Below are positions 18,758 to 28,111 of a stretch of 64,000 nucleotides of DNA, in pieces; position 1 is the stretch's first letter; each line of letters starts with the position of its first letter. The notes under the pieces are model-generated. The model had not been told where the DNA came from, did not search any database, and worked only from the letters and a program-made list of their open reading frames with translations. This stretch comes from Chitinophaga pinensis (lineage in GTDB: Bacteria; Bacteroidota; Bacteroidia; M30B66): contig CAMCXT010000002.1 of NCBI GenBank assembly GCA_945883545.1, positions 1 through 64,000 of the forward strand. The letters run 5' to 3'. The position numbers were made by a program, and so were the translations under genes.

Positions 18758-19534
18758 TTAAGCTTTCAAGTTTTTGTTAAACATCGGGTCTCGCTCTTCG
18801 ATCACCTTGAACATATCGTTGAAGATGCGTTCCTTCAATGCATTCACATCTTCGCGTTTGAGACCTTTGGTTTCGTAAGGCCCAAGATGTTGGATTTCGA
18901 TGGTTCCGGGGCGAACGCTAAATCCGTCGGAAGGCGTAATCGCTCTAGCGTTAATCGCACACATGGCCACAATTGGATAGCCTGATTCAATGCCAAATCT
19001 AAATGCACCATCATAAAATGCATTTAAAGGGTTTGCCCCTTTGTTTCTAGTGCCCTCAGGGAAAATAAAAATGGTTGCGCCACCTTGCAGCTCCTCCAAC
19101 ATCGCCCTGGAACTACGCTCACGTGATTCACGACTGCTTCGATCTACCATCACACATACAGTTGAAAACAGATAACCCAACAGGGGCATTTTCTTCAATT
19201 GCACTTTTGCCAAAGGCTTGATCGACGTTGGCATCGTGTAAGCACCAATGAACATATCGAGATTGGATCCGTGGTTCGACACAACAATACAAGGAAGGTT
19301 ATTGAAAAGCCTTTCGCGGTTCTTCACCCGAATTCTAATTAAGCCTGCAGCAAAGAAAACTGCCGCCCAAAACTTGTTTACCGCCATCATCGGGCGTTGT
19401 GCCTTTTTCCTAAAGAGCAACAAGAAAATAGCGCTCAAAATGGAAGCGCTCACCAAAAAACACAAAAAGACACAGATTAGCCAAAGCCAATACGGTATCA
19501 ACAAAAAGTAAGAGAGGATTCGAAGCACGCCCAA
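18758..19534 (-). CDS. plsC: 1-acyl-sn-glycerol-3-phosphate acyltransferase
   Basis: Transfers an acyl chain to lysophosphatidic acid at the inner membrane to make phosphatidic acid. The 258 residues have a long N-terminal hydrophobic region (about 5-42), the HX4D catalytic box NHGSNLD (His88, Asp93) and FPEGTR (158-163). The start is uncertain: no ATG is present near the N-terminus, so TTG at 19534 or GTG at 19528 is used. A -7-like box TACATTTG (19539-19532, minus) overlaps the TTG, which would favour the GTG and a leaderless transcript. Convergent with the lamin-tail gene, 6 bp apart. Confidence 0.93.
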   Translation of the reverse strand: MGVLRILSYFLLIPYWLWLICVFLCFLVSASILSAIFLLLFRKKAQRPMMAVNKFWAAVFFAAGLIRIRVKNRERLFNNLPCIVVSNHGSNLDMFIGAYTMPTSIKPLAKVQLKKMPLLGYLFSTVCVMVDRSSRESRERSSRAMLEELQGGATIFIFPEGTRNKGANPLNAFYDGAFRFGIESGYPIVAMCAINARAITPSDGFSVRPGTIEIQHLGPYETKGLKREDVNALKERIFNDMFKVIEERDPMFNKNLKA

Positions 19535-19605
19535 ATGTATAACTTGTGTCTAATGTTGAATGGCATTCTGAAAAATTTAATCTTCAAAACACTCAATGCT
19601 GGTAT

Positions 19606-19622
19606 TCAACAAGACTTGTTGA
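19606..19622. promoter_or_regulatory. Inverted repeat TCAACAA-GAC-TTGTTGA
   Basis: Perfect 7-bp arms around a 3-bp centre in the 141-bp divergent region between plsC and the FAD oxidoreductase run, 54 bp before the GTG at 19676. Size and symmetry fit an operator; no regulator gene is adjacent. Confidence 0.35.
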
Positions 19623-19675
19623 TTGGATTTGAAGAAATCTGAGATTTCGGTCTCGAAAGAATGTAATTTTAGCCC

Positions 19676-20731
19676 GTGAATCCTGAAATTCTTATCGTTG
19701 GGCAAGGGCTTGCTGGAACAACCTTAGCGTTGCAATTGTATCGTTCAGGAATTCCGTTTTTGGTTGTCGACAATCCGAGTATTTCTAGGTCATCAAGAGT
19801 TGCTGCAGGCCTATTTAATCCTGTTGTATTCAAACGCATGAATCTTGGTTGGAGAACGCATGATTGTTTGAAGGAAGCCATGTCGTTTTATCGTTTTGTT
19901 GAACAATTAACAGAGTCGTCTTTTTGCCACGCAAACGGAATGCACAGGATCCATGGTTCGGCCGATGAAAGGAAACTTTGGGACGAAAGATTGTTGGAAT
20001 TGGGATGGGAACATCATATTGAAGATACATTACCGGCCGAAAACCACCCTTGGCTCAATCAGCCTTTTGATGGGGCAAGAGTAAAATCGGCTGGATTTAT
20101 CAATACGCTTGAATACCTTCATTCGGTTGGAAATTGGCTCAAAAACCAGCATTTACTCATCGAAGCAACCTTTCAATATGAAGCACTTCGAACTTCTGAG
20201 CCAATGCTTCAATGGCAAGACCTCCAATTCAACAAAGTGGTTTTTTGTGAAGGATTTAAACTAGCCGAAAATCCTTGGTTTCCTGAAAGCTATCTAAATC
20301 CTGCCAAAGGCGAAGTGCTGATCATTGAAGCTCCAGATTTACCACAAGAAGTTATCAATGGGAAAGTGTATTGTGTTCCTTTAGGTAACAACCAATTTAA
20401 GGTGGGTTCTACATATGCTTGGAATCAATCTAACCCGCTTCCAACGGAGGAGAAAAAGCAGGAACTCATCCAGGCCCTTCAAAAGATGCTCTGTGTTCCC
20501 TTTGAAGTGATTGATCATGAAGCAGGCATCCGTCCAACGGTAATTGACCGGCGGCCAATATTTGGAGCTTCGACGCTTCACTCAAATATTTTTGCCTTTA
20601 ACGGACTCGGTACCAAAGGAGTTGTATTGGCGCCTTTGTTGACCAAAGAAATTGCACAGTTCTTCCTTGACGGCACTCCTATTCCGGAAGATTATTCCAT
20701 AGAACGTTTTCAATGGAAACAGTCGCATTAA
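19676..20731 (+). CDS. DAO-family FAD-dependent oxidoreductase
   Basis: A 351-residue flavoprotein starting at GTG. FAD is bound by ILIVGQGLAGTTLALQL (residues about 4-20) with the acidic strand end VVDN; the C-terminal part (FAFNGLGTKGVVLAPLL) closes the FAD site, as in D-amino-acid oxidase/glycine oxidase-like proteins. Substrate is probably an amine or amino acid but cannot be fixed. It overlaps the acyltransferase gene by 19 bp and starts a run of co-directional genes. A -7-like TAATTTTA lies 4 nt before the GTG. Confidence 0.82.
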   Translation: MNPEILIVGQGLAGTTLALQLYRSGIPFLVVDNPSISRSSRVAAGLFNPVVFKRMNLGWRTHDCLKEAMSFYRFVEQLTESSFCHANGMHRIHGSADERKLWDERLLELGWEHHIEDTLPAENHPWLNQPFDGARVKSAGFINTLEYLHSVGNWLKNQHLLIEATFQYEALRTSEPMLQWQDLQFNKVVFCEGFKLAENPWFPESYLNPAKGEVLIIEAPDLPQEVINGKVYCVPLGNNQFKVGSTYAWNQSNPLPTEEKKQELIQALQKMLCVPFEVIDHEAGIRPTVIDRRPIFGASTLHSNIFAFNGLGTKGVVLAPLLTKEIAQFFLDGTPIPEDYSIERFQWKQSH

Positions 20732-21867
20732 AACCAAGTCATTCGACTTATTTCGAAAACCTCGACACCACCAGGTTTTTAGGCTTCCTGCATGTTTTTC
20801 TTGCCCATTGCTTTTTTACAACCAATCCTACAATTGCATCCTCGCCTGAATTTCATTTGGCAACGGTTTCGATAAAAGCAGGGTTTCTTGGGTTGGATTA
20901 TTTCTTCGTGCTTTCATCCTTTCTGCTCACATGGCTTGCCTTAGAGGAAATGCGAAAAACCGGAAATTTCAATCCGACGCTTTTCCTAATCCGGCGAGGC
21001 ATCCGACTTTGGCCTCTCTACTTTTTGCTGCTGTGCCTCGTGTATGGCTTCTATCAATTTTTCGGAGATTCAATGGGGTTAAAACCCCTCCCACCCGCTG
21101 CAGTATTCTTCTTTTTTATCTCGAACTTTTATATCATCCAGCACGGACAAGATTTCTTGTTTTTACTCGTCTTCTTTTGGTCGATTGCCGTTGAAGAGCA
21201 ATTCTACCTTTTTTGGGCTATCGTGCTAAAATTCCTGCAAAAGCATCTCCTCCGCGTCAGCTTCTTGATGGTTTTTGCATCGCTCATTTTTCGCTATTTC
21301 TATAGAAACGATAGTCACACCTTAAGCTTTCACACCCTTAGCATGATAGGTAACTTCGGCATGGGCGCATTGGCTGCTATCATGGCCTTCCGTTCATCGG
21401 CTTTTCGTGGCTTATTTATCAACGTTTCTAGGGGTACTAGCATCTTGGTTTACCTGATCTTGTTGTTGTTGCTATTGAATTATTTCCAGTGGTTCAATAG
21501 TGGCTTTATGCTTGTTTTCGAAAAGCTGATTTTTTCGGTATTCTTTGTTTATTTGATCATGGAGCAAAGTTTCGCCAAACGGCCACTCATCGCTTTGGGA
21601 CAATTTAAAACGCTAAGTTATTTAGGTCAACTTTCTTTGGGTTTGTATTGTTACCATGGCTTTGTTCTCACTTTGATGATTCCTTTGATGAAAGCCAATG
21701 GATTGGCAGAACGCCCGCTTCAAGTGTTTCTGATCAATCCCCTTTTGATTTTTTTACTTACGATGCTCCTTGCAATTGGCAGCTATGAAACCATGGAAAA
21801 GCGAGTTCATCAATTGAGACGTCACTTTTATCCTAAAAAAGCATCACCACAAAGCACTCGAAAATGA
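20713..21867 (+). CDS. Acyltransferase-3 family membrane protein
   Basis: A 384-residue inner-membrane protein of the acyltransferase 3 (OafA/NodX-like) family, with about ten membrane segments. The N-terminal LDTTRFLGFLHVFLAHCFF carries the conserved Arg and His of the catalytic region (R near 21, H near 32), then YFFVLSSFLLTWLALEE and RRGIRLWPLYFLLL. Such enzymes O-acetylate surface polysaccharides, lipids or peptidoglycan. It overlaps the FAD oxidoreductase by 19 bp and the PLP-enzyme gene by 4 bp. Acceptor unknown. Confidence 0.88.
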   Translation: METVALKPSHSTYFENLDTTRFLGFLHVFLAHCFFTTNPTIASSPEFHLATVSIKAGFLGLDYFFVLSSFLLTWLALEEMRKTGNFNPTLFLIRRGIRLWPLYFLLLCLVYGFYQFFGDSMGLKPLPPAAVFFFFISNFYIIQHGQDFLFLLVFFWSIAVEEQFYLFWAIVLKFLQKHLLRVSFLMVFASLIFRYFYRNDSHTLSFHTLSMIGNFGMGALAAIMAFRSSAFRGLFINVSRGTSILVYLILLLLLLNYFQWFNSGFMLVFEKLIFSVFFVYLIMEQSFAKRPLIALGQFKTLSYLGQLSLGLYCYHGFVLTLMIPLMKANGLAERPLQVFLINPLLIFLLTMLLAIGSYETMEKRVHQLRRHFYPKKASPQSTRK

Positions 21868-23030
21868 AAGAAAATCTATCTCATATCCTTACTTCATTGG
21901 GCGAAAACCGAGAAGAATATTACAATGCCGTTTCTCCAGCAATTGCACAAACGTCGAACTTTTCGTTTAACACAGTAGCCGAAATGCGCCGTGCCTTGCA
22001 GGATGAATTTGGCACTCCATTTTACACACGTGGCTTCAATCCGACAGTGAATATTTTAAGGGAGAAATTGGCTGCATTGGAGGGATGTGAAGATGCTTTG
22101 GTTTGTGGGAGTGGGTCGGCGGCGGTTTCAACCGCGGTGATGGGGTTTCTGAAGGCGGGCGACCATGTAATTTGTGTGCAGAAACCTTATAGTTGGACCT
22201 ACAAACTACTCAATGGAATGTTACGTCGGTTTGGTGTAGAAACGACCTTTATTGATGGCAGTGAAATCCAAAATTTTGAAGCTGCATTGCAAAACAACAC
22301 TCGTATGGTGTTTATCGAAAGTCCCAATTCGATGACGTTCGAAATGCAAGACATTCGTGCAGTGGCAGCTTTTGCCAAACGCAACAACCTAATTAGCTTG
22401 ATCGACAACAGCTATGCTTCGCCACTTTTTCAACAACCTCATTTGATGGGGATCGACCTGGTTGTGCATTCTGCGACGAAGTTTCTTAATGGGCATTCGG
22501 ATGTGGTGGCAGGCGCAATTTGTGGAAGTAAAACACACATTCAGCAGTTGTTTGCCAACGATTGGATGACCTTGGGGCCATCAATTTCTCCAAACGATGC
22601 TTGGTTGATTATCCGCGGGTTGAGAACACTTGAACTTCGTGCAAACCGATCGGCAGAAACCGCAGAAAAGATTGTTCCCATTCTCGAAAATCATCCGAAT
22701 GTGGAAAAAGTTTACTGGCCGTTTTCCACTTCAAACCCACAAGAAAAATTGGCAAAATCGCAAATGTCAAGGTGTTCGGGCATGTTTAGTTTGGCAATTA
22801 AAGCCGATGATGCACTCGGTGTTGAACGATTTTGTGATAATCTGAATCATTTTCTTTTGGCTTGTTCTTGGGGAGGATATGAGTCGCTTGCCTTTCCTGT
22901 GTGCGGTTTAGCGCAATCTATATCATACACCAATTCGCCGGTTCCTTGGAATTTAGTGCGGATGTATGTAGGCATTGAAGACTCTGATTTGTTGCTCCAA
23001 GACTTGCTTCAAGCCTTGGATAAGGTTTAA
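21864..23030 (+). CDS. Cys/Met-metabolism PLP-dependent enzyme (trans-sulfuration family)
   Basis: A 388-residue member of the cystathionine gamma-synthase / beta- or gamma-lyase / O-acetylhomoserine sulfhydrylase family. Key features: TPFYTRGFNPTVNILREKLAALEG, the PLP phosphate-binding CGSGSAAVSTAV (81-92), SLIDNSYASP with the Asp that contacts the PLP ring (Asp181), and the Schiff-base Lys206 in HSATKFLNGHSDVVAG. It handles sulfur or selenium amino acids; the exact reaction needs phylogeny. It begins inside the acyltransferase gene (ATGA overlap). Confidence 0.9.
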   Translation: MKENLSHILTSLGENREEYYNAVSPAIAQTSNFSFNTVAEMRRALQDEFGTPFYTRGFNPTVNILREKLAALEGCEDALVCGSGSAAVSTAVMGFLKAGDHVICVQKPYSWTYKLLNGMLRRFGVETTFIDGSEIQNFEAALQNNTRMVFIESPNSMTFEMQDIRAVAAFAKRNNLISLIDNSYASPLFQQPHLMGIDLVVHSATKFLNGHSDVVAGAICGSKTHIQQLFANDWMTLGPSISPNDAWLIIRGLRTLELRANRSAETAEKIVPILENHPNVEKVYWPFSTSNPQEKLAKSQMSRCSGMFSLAIKADDALGVERFCDNLNHFLLACSWGGYESLAFPVCGLAQSISYTNSPVPWNLVRMYVGIEDSDLLLQDLLQALDKV

Positions 23031-23058
23031 TGGAAGTGAATGTGTGAACTTTTTTTAC

Positions 23059-23373
23059 ATGGATTTGTTTGAACGTCACAGAACACCATCCATGACTGAA
23101 CTGAAAACGCTGAGCCTGCAGGATATCGACCGGATTATTGAAATGGCGTGGGAAGACCGAACGCCATTTGATGCGATTTTTACCCAGTTCGGACTTCGAG
23201 AAGACGACGTAAAGGCCTTGATGAAACGAGAACTTCATCCGAACAATTGGAGAAAGTGGAGAGCTCGTGTGCATGGAAGAATAACCAAGCACAGAGCATT
23301 GAGTTCGCCCGAAATGTCGCGCTTCAAATGCAGTATGCAGAAGTCGACCGGCAACAGAATCAGCAAACGCTGA
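23059..23373 (+). CDS. DUF2805 / TIGR03643 family protein
   Basis: A small, highly basic cytoplasmic protein that matches the TIGR03643/DUF2805 family as I know it: IIEMAWEDRTPFDAI, FGLREDDVKALMKREL, and WRKWRARVHGRITKH. It is 104 residues from the ATG at 23059 or 93 from the ATG at 23092; the conserved region begins at MTELKTL, so the later start is plausible. The helical FGL...V..LM segment looks like a helix-turn-helix, suggesting nucleic-acid binding. No function is established for the family. It lies 28 bp after the PLP enzyme and 58 bp before threonine dehydrogenase. Confidence 0.85.
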   Translation: MDLFERHRTPSMTELKTLSLQDIDRIIEMAWEDRTPFDAIFTQFGLREDDVKALMKRELHPNNWRKWRARVHGRITKHRALSSPEMSRFKCSMQKSTGNRISKR

Positions 23374-23431
23374 AGCTTCTAGTTGATATACGGTTTTTTT
23401 TACCTTTAGAGCCCCAAAATCATCACAAATT

Positions 23432-24388
23432 ATGACAGGATCCACGGATCGGGTGCTGGTGATCGGTTCTTCCGGTCAGATCGGCACCGAACTCGTTCAA
23501 CGTTTAAGAGAAATCTATGGCAACGATCACGTTATTGCTTCTGATCTCCGAGCGCCAATTGTTTCAGAAGGCCCTTTTGAACAGTTGGATGTACTAAATC
23601 GTCAGGCCCTGATCGACATTGTTCAAAAACACAAAATCACTCAAATATACTTACTTGCGGCAGTGCTTTCTGCCACAGGCGAGAAAAACCCAATGTTTGC
23701 TTGGGACCTGAATATGAACAGCTTGCTGTATGTATTAGAATTGGCAAAAGAGGAGAAAATCCGCGTGTATTGGCCTAGTTCAATTGCTGCATTTGGGTCC
23801 AATACACCTAAAAACAATACACCTCAACACACCATTATGGAACCGGGCACTGTTTACGGTTTCAGCAAATTGGCGGGTGAACGCTGGTGTGAGTATTACC
23901 ACCAAAAGTTTGGCGTAGACGTTCGTTCTTTGCGTTATCCAGGCTTGATCGGTTGGAAATCTGCTCCTGGCGGAGGAACGACAGATTATGCTGTACATAT
24001 CTTCCACGAGGCTCTTGAAAAAGGTTCATATACAAGCTTCTTGTCGGCAGAAACGCGTTTGCCCATGATGTACATGAGCGATGCGATCGATGCAACGATT
24101 GGCATCATGGAAGCTCCTGCAGAAAAAGTTAAGATTCGAAGTTCATACAATCTCGCTGGCTTCAGCTTTACTCCTGATGAACTTGCAGCTGAAATCCGCA
24201 CGTTTATTCCCAATTTTGAAATCAGCTATGCTCCAGATTTTCGTCAAGCAATTGCAGATTCTTGGCCAGCATCTATTGATGATTCTCCTGCAAGAGCCGA
24301 TTGGGGTTGGATGCCAAATTACGACTTGCGTAAAATGACGGAAGAAATGTTGGTGAACCTTCGCTCCATGAAAGCCTTGGTGAAATAA
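23432..24388 (+). CDS. L-threonine 3-dehydrogenase (short-chain, epimerase-like)
   Basis: Oxidises L-threonine to 2-amino-3-ketobutyrate with NAD. It belongs to the extended short-chain dehydrogenase/GalE-like group rather than the zinc enzyme. The 318 residues show VLVIGSSGQIGTELV (8-22), the catalytic Tyr142 and Lys146 in VYGFSKLAGE, SSIAAFG (about 116-122), and the substrate-site SLRYPGLIGW and GGGTTDYAVHIF, which separate threonine dehydrogenases from sugar epimerases. It is widespread in Bacteroidota. It sits in a run with DUF2805 upstream and cysS 82 bp downstream. Confidence 0.9.
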   Translation: MTGSTDRVLVIGSSGQIGTELVQRLREIYGNDHVIASDLRAPIVSEGPFEQLDVLNRQALIDIVQKHKITQIYLLAAVLSATGEKNPMFAWDLNMNSLLYVLELAKEEKIRVYWPSSIAAFGSNTPKNNTPQHTIMEPGTVYGFSKLAGERWCEYYHQKFGVDVRSLRYPGLIGWKSAPGGGTTDYAVHIFHEALEKGSYTSFLSAETRLPMMYMSDAIDATIGIMEAPAEKVKIRSSYNLAGFSFTPDELAAEIRTFIPNFEISYAPDFRQAIADSWPASIDDSPARADWGWMPNYDLRKMTEEMLVNLRSMKALVK

Positions 24389-24434
24389 GCATCGAAATCC
24401 CATCCCCGGACGGGAAATTATTTGCCCAAGCCGA

Positions 24435-24446
24435 TACCGAACGGTA
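24435..24446. repeat. Small inverted repeat TACCG-AA-CGGTA
   Basis: A 5-bp stem with a 2-nt loop, 24 bp before the cysS ATG, in the gap after the threonine dehydrogenase gene. It resembles in core sequence the ACCGG-type repeats at 33610 and 52541 but is shorter. Too short to assign a role. Confidence 0.25.
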
Positions 24447-24470
24447 ACTTCGCAGGCTTAGTCCTCATTT

Positions 24471-25982
24471 ATGTTATCGCATCAATTATTCATTTACAAC
24501 ACCCTGAGCCGTCAAAAAGAACTGTTCGAGCCAATAAACGCTCCACATGTAGGCTTATATGTTTGTGGTCCAACAGTTTACGGGGAGGCGCATCTTGGTC
24601 ATGCTAGGCCTTACGTGACCTTCGACGTGTTGAACCGTTTTCTCACACACATTGGGTATAAGGTCCGTTACGTGAGAAACATCACCGACGTTGGGCATCT
24701 TGAAAACGATGCAGATGAGGGTGAAGACAAAATCGCTAAAAAAGCGCGTTTGGAGCAGCTCGAACCAATGGAAATTGTTGAGCTCTATACGAACAGTTTC
24801 CACGAGTCGATGCGGATGCTCAACAACAACCATCCAGGCATTGAACCGCGTGCTTCAGGGCACATTCCTGAGCAAATCGAAATGATTCAGCGCATCATCG
24901 ACAATGGATTTGCCTATGAATCAAATGGTTCTGTATATTTTGATGTGATCAATTACAGCAAAACCAACGATTATGGCAAGCTTTCGGGTCGTGTTATTGA
25001 AGATCTTATTGCAGGTGCAGGAAACGAGCGTCGTGTTTTAGAAGGACAGGAAGAAAAGCGCAATCCCGAAGATTTTGCACTTTGGAAAAAGGCCGATCCT
25101 CGACACATCATGCGCTGGCAATCGCCTTGGAGCGAAGGATTCCCAGGTTGGCATATCGAATGTTCGGCCATGAGCCGGAAGTATTTGGGAGAAACATTCG
25201 ACATCCATGGAGGTGGAATGGACCTCGTTTTTCCTCACCATGAAAGTGAAATTGCTCAATCAAAAGGAAGTTGCGGACATGCTCCTGTGAAATATTGGAT
25301 GCACAACAACATGATTACCATTAACGGAAGGAAGATGGGTAAATCGTTGGGCAATTTTATCACGTTGAAAGAATTTTTCACCGGCTCTAATGCCTTGCTT
25401 GATCAAGCTTACAGCCCGATGACCATTCGCTTTTTTATCCTTCAGGCACACTATAGAAGCACACTCGACTTTTCGAATGATGCTCTAAAAGCTGCAGAAA
25501 AAGCTTACAAGCGCATCATCAATGGATTACGTTCGCTTAAGCAAATGCAACATCCTGGTGCTACAGAAAACGAAAGTGCAGAACTTACGGAGCGCATCAA
25601 CAATGCTGCTAAGCAAGCTTATGAAGGCATGAACGACGATATGAACACGGCCATTGCCTTGGCTTCGCTCTTTGAATTGTTGAAGATTGTTAACTCAATT
25701 AAAGGCGGACAAATTGCTTGGGAAACGGTTGGAATTGACGCCTTCGAAAAATTAAAATCCACCTATACCACATTTGTAGAAGATATTTTTGGACTGATTG
25801 AGGAGAAAGGAAAGTCGGCAGGAATGCTCGACCTGTTAATGGATACAATTCTTGAGTCGTACAAGAGCGCGAAAGAACGAAAAGACTATGCTTTGGTAGA
25901 TGCTATTCGTGCGAAAATCAAGTCAGAAGGACTAGTAATTAAAGATGCAAAAACCGGAATATCTTGGGATTATGAAGAATAA
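24471..25982 (+). CDS. cysS: Cysteinyl-tRNA synthetase
   Basis: Class I aminoacyl-tRNA synthetase that charges tRNA-Cys. 503 residues, normal length. The HIGH motif reads HLGH (41-44), KMSKS reads KMGKS (288-292), and the zinc ligands that select cysteine are present: Cys32, Cys231, His256, Glu260. The C-terminal helical anticodon-binding part follows. It overlaps the M28 peptidase gene by 11 bp. Confidence 0.97.
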   Translation: MLSHQLFIYNTLSRQKELFEPINAPHVGLYVCGPTVYGEAHLGHARPYVTFDVLNRFLTHIGYKVRYVRNITDVGHLENDADEGEDKIAKKARLEQLEPMEIVELYTNSFHESMRMLNNNHPGIEPRASGHIPEQIEMIQRIIDNGFAYESNGSVYFDVINYSKTNDYGKLSGRVIEDLIAGAGNERRVLEGQEEKRNPEDFALWKKADPRHIMRWQSPWSEGFPGWHIECSAMSRKYLGETFDIHGGGMDLVFPHHESEIAQSKGSCGHAPVKYWMHNNMITINGRKMGKSLGNFITLKEFFTGSNALLDQAYSPMTIRFFILQAHYRSTLDFSNDALKAAEKAYKRIINGLRSLKQMQHPGATENESAELTERINNAAKQAYEGMNDDMNTAIALASLFELLKIVNSIKGGQIAWETVGIDAFEKLKSTYTTFVEDIFGLIEEKGKSAGMLDLLMDTILESYKSAKERKDYALVDAIRAKIKSEGLVIKDAKTGISWDYEE

Positions 25983-26964
25983 ATTTACCGCCGCGGCTAT
26001 TGGGCTGCTTGTTTTCTTTGCATCCTGTGGAAGTGGAAACGATTCTTCGCCTGAAGTAAAGCCAGAGGATGTTAAAAAGAAAGTTGTTCCAGCTGATTTG
26101 CCGGCATTTAATGCTGACTCTGCCTATAAATACACTGCGGCACAAGTAGCTTTTGGGCCTCGCGTTCCCAACACTCCTCCTCACGTAAAGTGTGGTGATT
26201 ATCTTATCGCTGAGCTCAATAAATACGGCGCAACGGTAATTGTTCAAGCTGGAAATGTAACGGCTTACACAGGTGAGTCGTTAAAGTTTCGCAACATTAT
26301 TGGCCGGATACAACCAGAACTGAAGGAGAGGATTATGATTTCCTGTCACTGGGATACAAGACCATTTTCTGACCGTGATCCGGAAAAGCCCAAGGAGCGT
26401 TTTGATGGTGCTGTGGATGGTGCTGCGAGTGCAGGGATTATGCTTGAGATAGCGCGCATTCTAAAAAGTAAACCTGCCACCGTAGGGATCGACTTGGTAT
26501 TCTTCGATGCTGAAGATTATGGAAATCCATCGGATGGAAACTCCTATTGCCTTGGTTCACAATACTTCGCTGCAAGACCTCCGTTTACAGATAATTTCCC
26601 AAAATTCGGCATCAATCTCGACATGGTAGCTGCGCAATCTGCTACCTTTTATTGTGAAGGTTATTCGATGGAATATGCTTCGGATATAGTTTTCAAGGTG
26701 TGGGATATTGCAAATGAATTGGGGCATAAAAACACATTTGTTCCTGAAAATAGTAGTGCAATTACTGATGATCACTTTTTCATCAATTCTATTTTGGGGA
26801 TTAAAACCATCGATGTGATTCACCATGATCCGAGCACAGAAACTGGCTTTGGAAGTTATTGGCACACCCAAAAAGACAATATGGATGCAGTTAACAAAGG
26901 AACCATGCAGATTGTCGGTCATACATTACTCGGTGTGATTTATAGCGAAAAATCGGGCGTTTAG
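25972..26964 (+). CDS. M28-family zinc peptidase / glutaminyl-cyclase-like lipoprotein
   Basis: 330 residues from the ATG at 25972, which begins a lipoprotein signal (FFASC, Cys19); an upstream start would disrupt it. The fold is M28: [33 protein letters not shown] with the bridging zinc Asp, FFDAEDYG with the catalytic acid, NLDMVAAQ and a final DVIHHDP. In Bacteroidota such lipoproteins are often glutaminyl-peptide cyclotransferase-like, but aminopeptidase activity is equally possible. It starts inside cysS, so it is probably the last gene of that run. Confidence 0.85.
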   Translation: MKNKFTAAAIGLLVFFASCGSGNDSSPEVKPEDVKKKVVPADLPAFNADSAYKYTAAQVAFGPRVPNTPPHVKCGDYLIAELNKYGATVIVQAGNVTAYTGESLKFRNIIGRIQPELKERIMISCHWDTRPFSDRDPEKPKERFDGAVDGAASAGIMLEIARILKSKPATVGIDLVFFDAEDYGNPSDGNSYCLGSQYFAARPPFTDNFPKFGINLDMVAAQSATFYCEGYSMEYASDIVFKVWDIANELGHKNTFVPENSSAITDDHFFINSILGIKTIDVIHHDPSTETGFGSYWHTQKDNMDAVNKGTMQIVGHTLLGVIYSEKSGV

Positions 26965-27095
26965 GCAACCTTATTTAAGCATTAAAAAGGCATATTGTTC
27001 ATTTTGGAGTTAGCATCGGGAATTAATCCATAACCCAATCTGATAGAGCATTGGAGGCACTTTTTTTGGTTAAGCCCGGCCAAAATATTTGTCTT

Positions 27096-27977
27096 ATGAA
27101 ACGTACCCTTCAATTCTCCATTGTTTTCATTTTTTCGATGCTGCTTTTTAGCTCCTGCGCCCGGATTATTCAGGGTGAAGTGGGCGTTAAACGGCGATTC
27201 GGGAAAGTTGGAAAGAAAGTTATTCCACCAGGATTAGTGGTTTTTAATCCGTTTTTTACAAGGGTAATCAAGGTGCCTATCAGAACAGTTAACCTTGAAA
27301 TATCAACGGGATTGCCTTCAAAAGAGGGTTTAACGATTAAGTCAGAAATATCAATTCTTTATCGAATAAAATCAAAAGATGCGATTGATGTACTCGAAAA
27401 CATTGGCTTGGATTTCGAGGAGGTCATCATTTTGCCTGTATTCCGAAGCGCTTCAGCTGATGTTTGCGCTCGTTTTATGGCGAAGGATATGCACAGCGCT
27501 GAGCGTTCAAAGATTGAGCGAGAAATCCGTGACCAAATGACAACAACACTTGAAGCTCGAGGTTTCATTATCGAGGCAGTTCTAATGAAAAACATCACGC
27601 TTCCTGCTGGTTTGTCGAAAGCCATTGAAGACAAGCTTCAAGCAGAACAGGATGCTCTTCGGATGGAGTTTATACTTCAACGTGAATCGAAAGATGCTGA
27701 ACGTCGGGTAATTGAAGCTGAGGGTCAAAAACAAATTTCAATTATTCAGGCTGAGGCACAAAAGCAATCACAAACGATCATGGCTGAGGGCGAAAAGGCT
27801 GCTCGAATTACCGAAGCTCAAGGTATAAAAGAAGCAAATGAACTTATGAATGCCAGTTTAACGCGCACTGTTTTAAAGTATAAATCTATTGAAGCTTACC
27901 GTGAACTGATCGGATCTAACAATGCCAAAGTGATTATCTCAGATGGCAAAACACCCATTATTGGCTTGCCTGATTAA
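27096..27977 (+). CDS. Lipid-anchored prohibitin-family (SPFH) protein
   Basis: A 293-residue SPFH-domain protein. The ATG at 27096 starts a lipoprotein signal (FSMLLFSSC, Cys21) in place of the usual N-terminal transmembrane helix. The prohibitin signature follows: GEVGVKRRFGKVGKKVIPPGLVVFNPFF, RTVNLEI, ALLEARGF-like LEARGFIIEAVLMKNI, then a coiled coil (about 180-260) rich in Glu, Ala and Gln. SPFH proteins form large membrane rings that organise proteases or lipid microdomains. The gene stands alone; a -7-like AATATTTG ends 4 nt before the ATG. Confidence 0.88.
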   Translation: MKRTLQFSIVFIFSMLLFSSCARIIQGEVGVKRRFGKVGKKVIPPGLVVFNPFFTRVIKVPIRTVNLEISTGLPSKEGLTIKSEISILYRIKSKDAIDVLENIGLDFEEVIILPVFRSASADVCARFMAKDMHSAERSKIEREIRDQMTTTLEARGFIIEAVLMKNITLPAGLSKAIEDKLQAEQDALRMEFILQRESKDAERRVIEAEGQKQISIIQAEAQKQSQTIMAEGEKAARITEAQGIKEANELMNASLTRTVLKYKSIEAYRELIGSNNAKVIISDGKTPIIGLPD

Positions 27978-28054
27978 GGAAAATTCAAAACAAACAATAA
28001 AACCAGAGAGATTCTGAATGATTTATATCATTAACAGCCACTTAGAGTTAAAGC

Positions 28055-28090
28055 AAAACGCCCCGAACAGAGATTGCTCAGGGCGTTTTT
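28055..28090. terminator. Bidirectional terminator AAAACGCCC...GGGCGTTTT
   Basis: Perfect 9-bp arms (28055-28063 and 28081-28089) with a 17-nt loop, flanked by T runs on both strands. It serves the prohibitin gene on plus and the glutamate dehydrogenase gene on minus. Confidence 0.85.
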
Positions 28091-28111
28091 ACTTTATAAA
28101 AACCTATGATA

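Noticed and set aside
22918-23445. 175-codon open frame on minus opposite the end of the PLP enzyme and DUF2805
   Set aside because: Low-complexity antisense translation without a recognisable domain; the plus-strand genes there have clear family motifs.
24389-24470. Possible riboswitch or T-box before cysS
   Set aside because: Only 82 bp, with no T-box core motif and no terminator hairpin.
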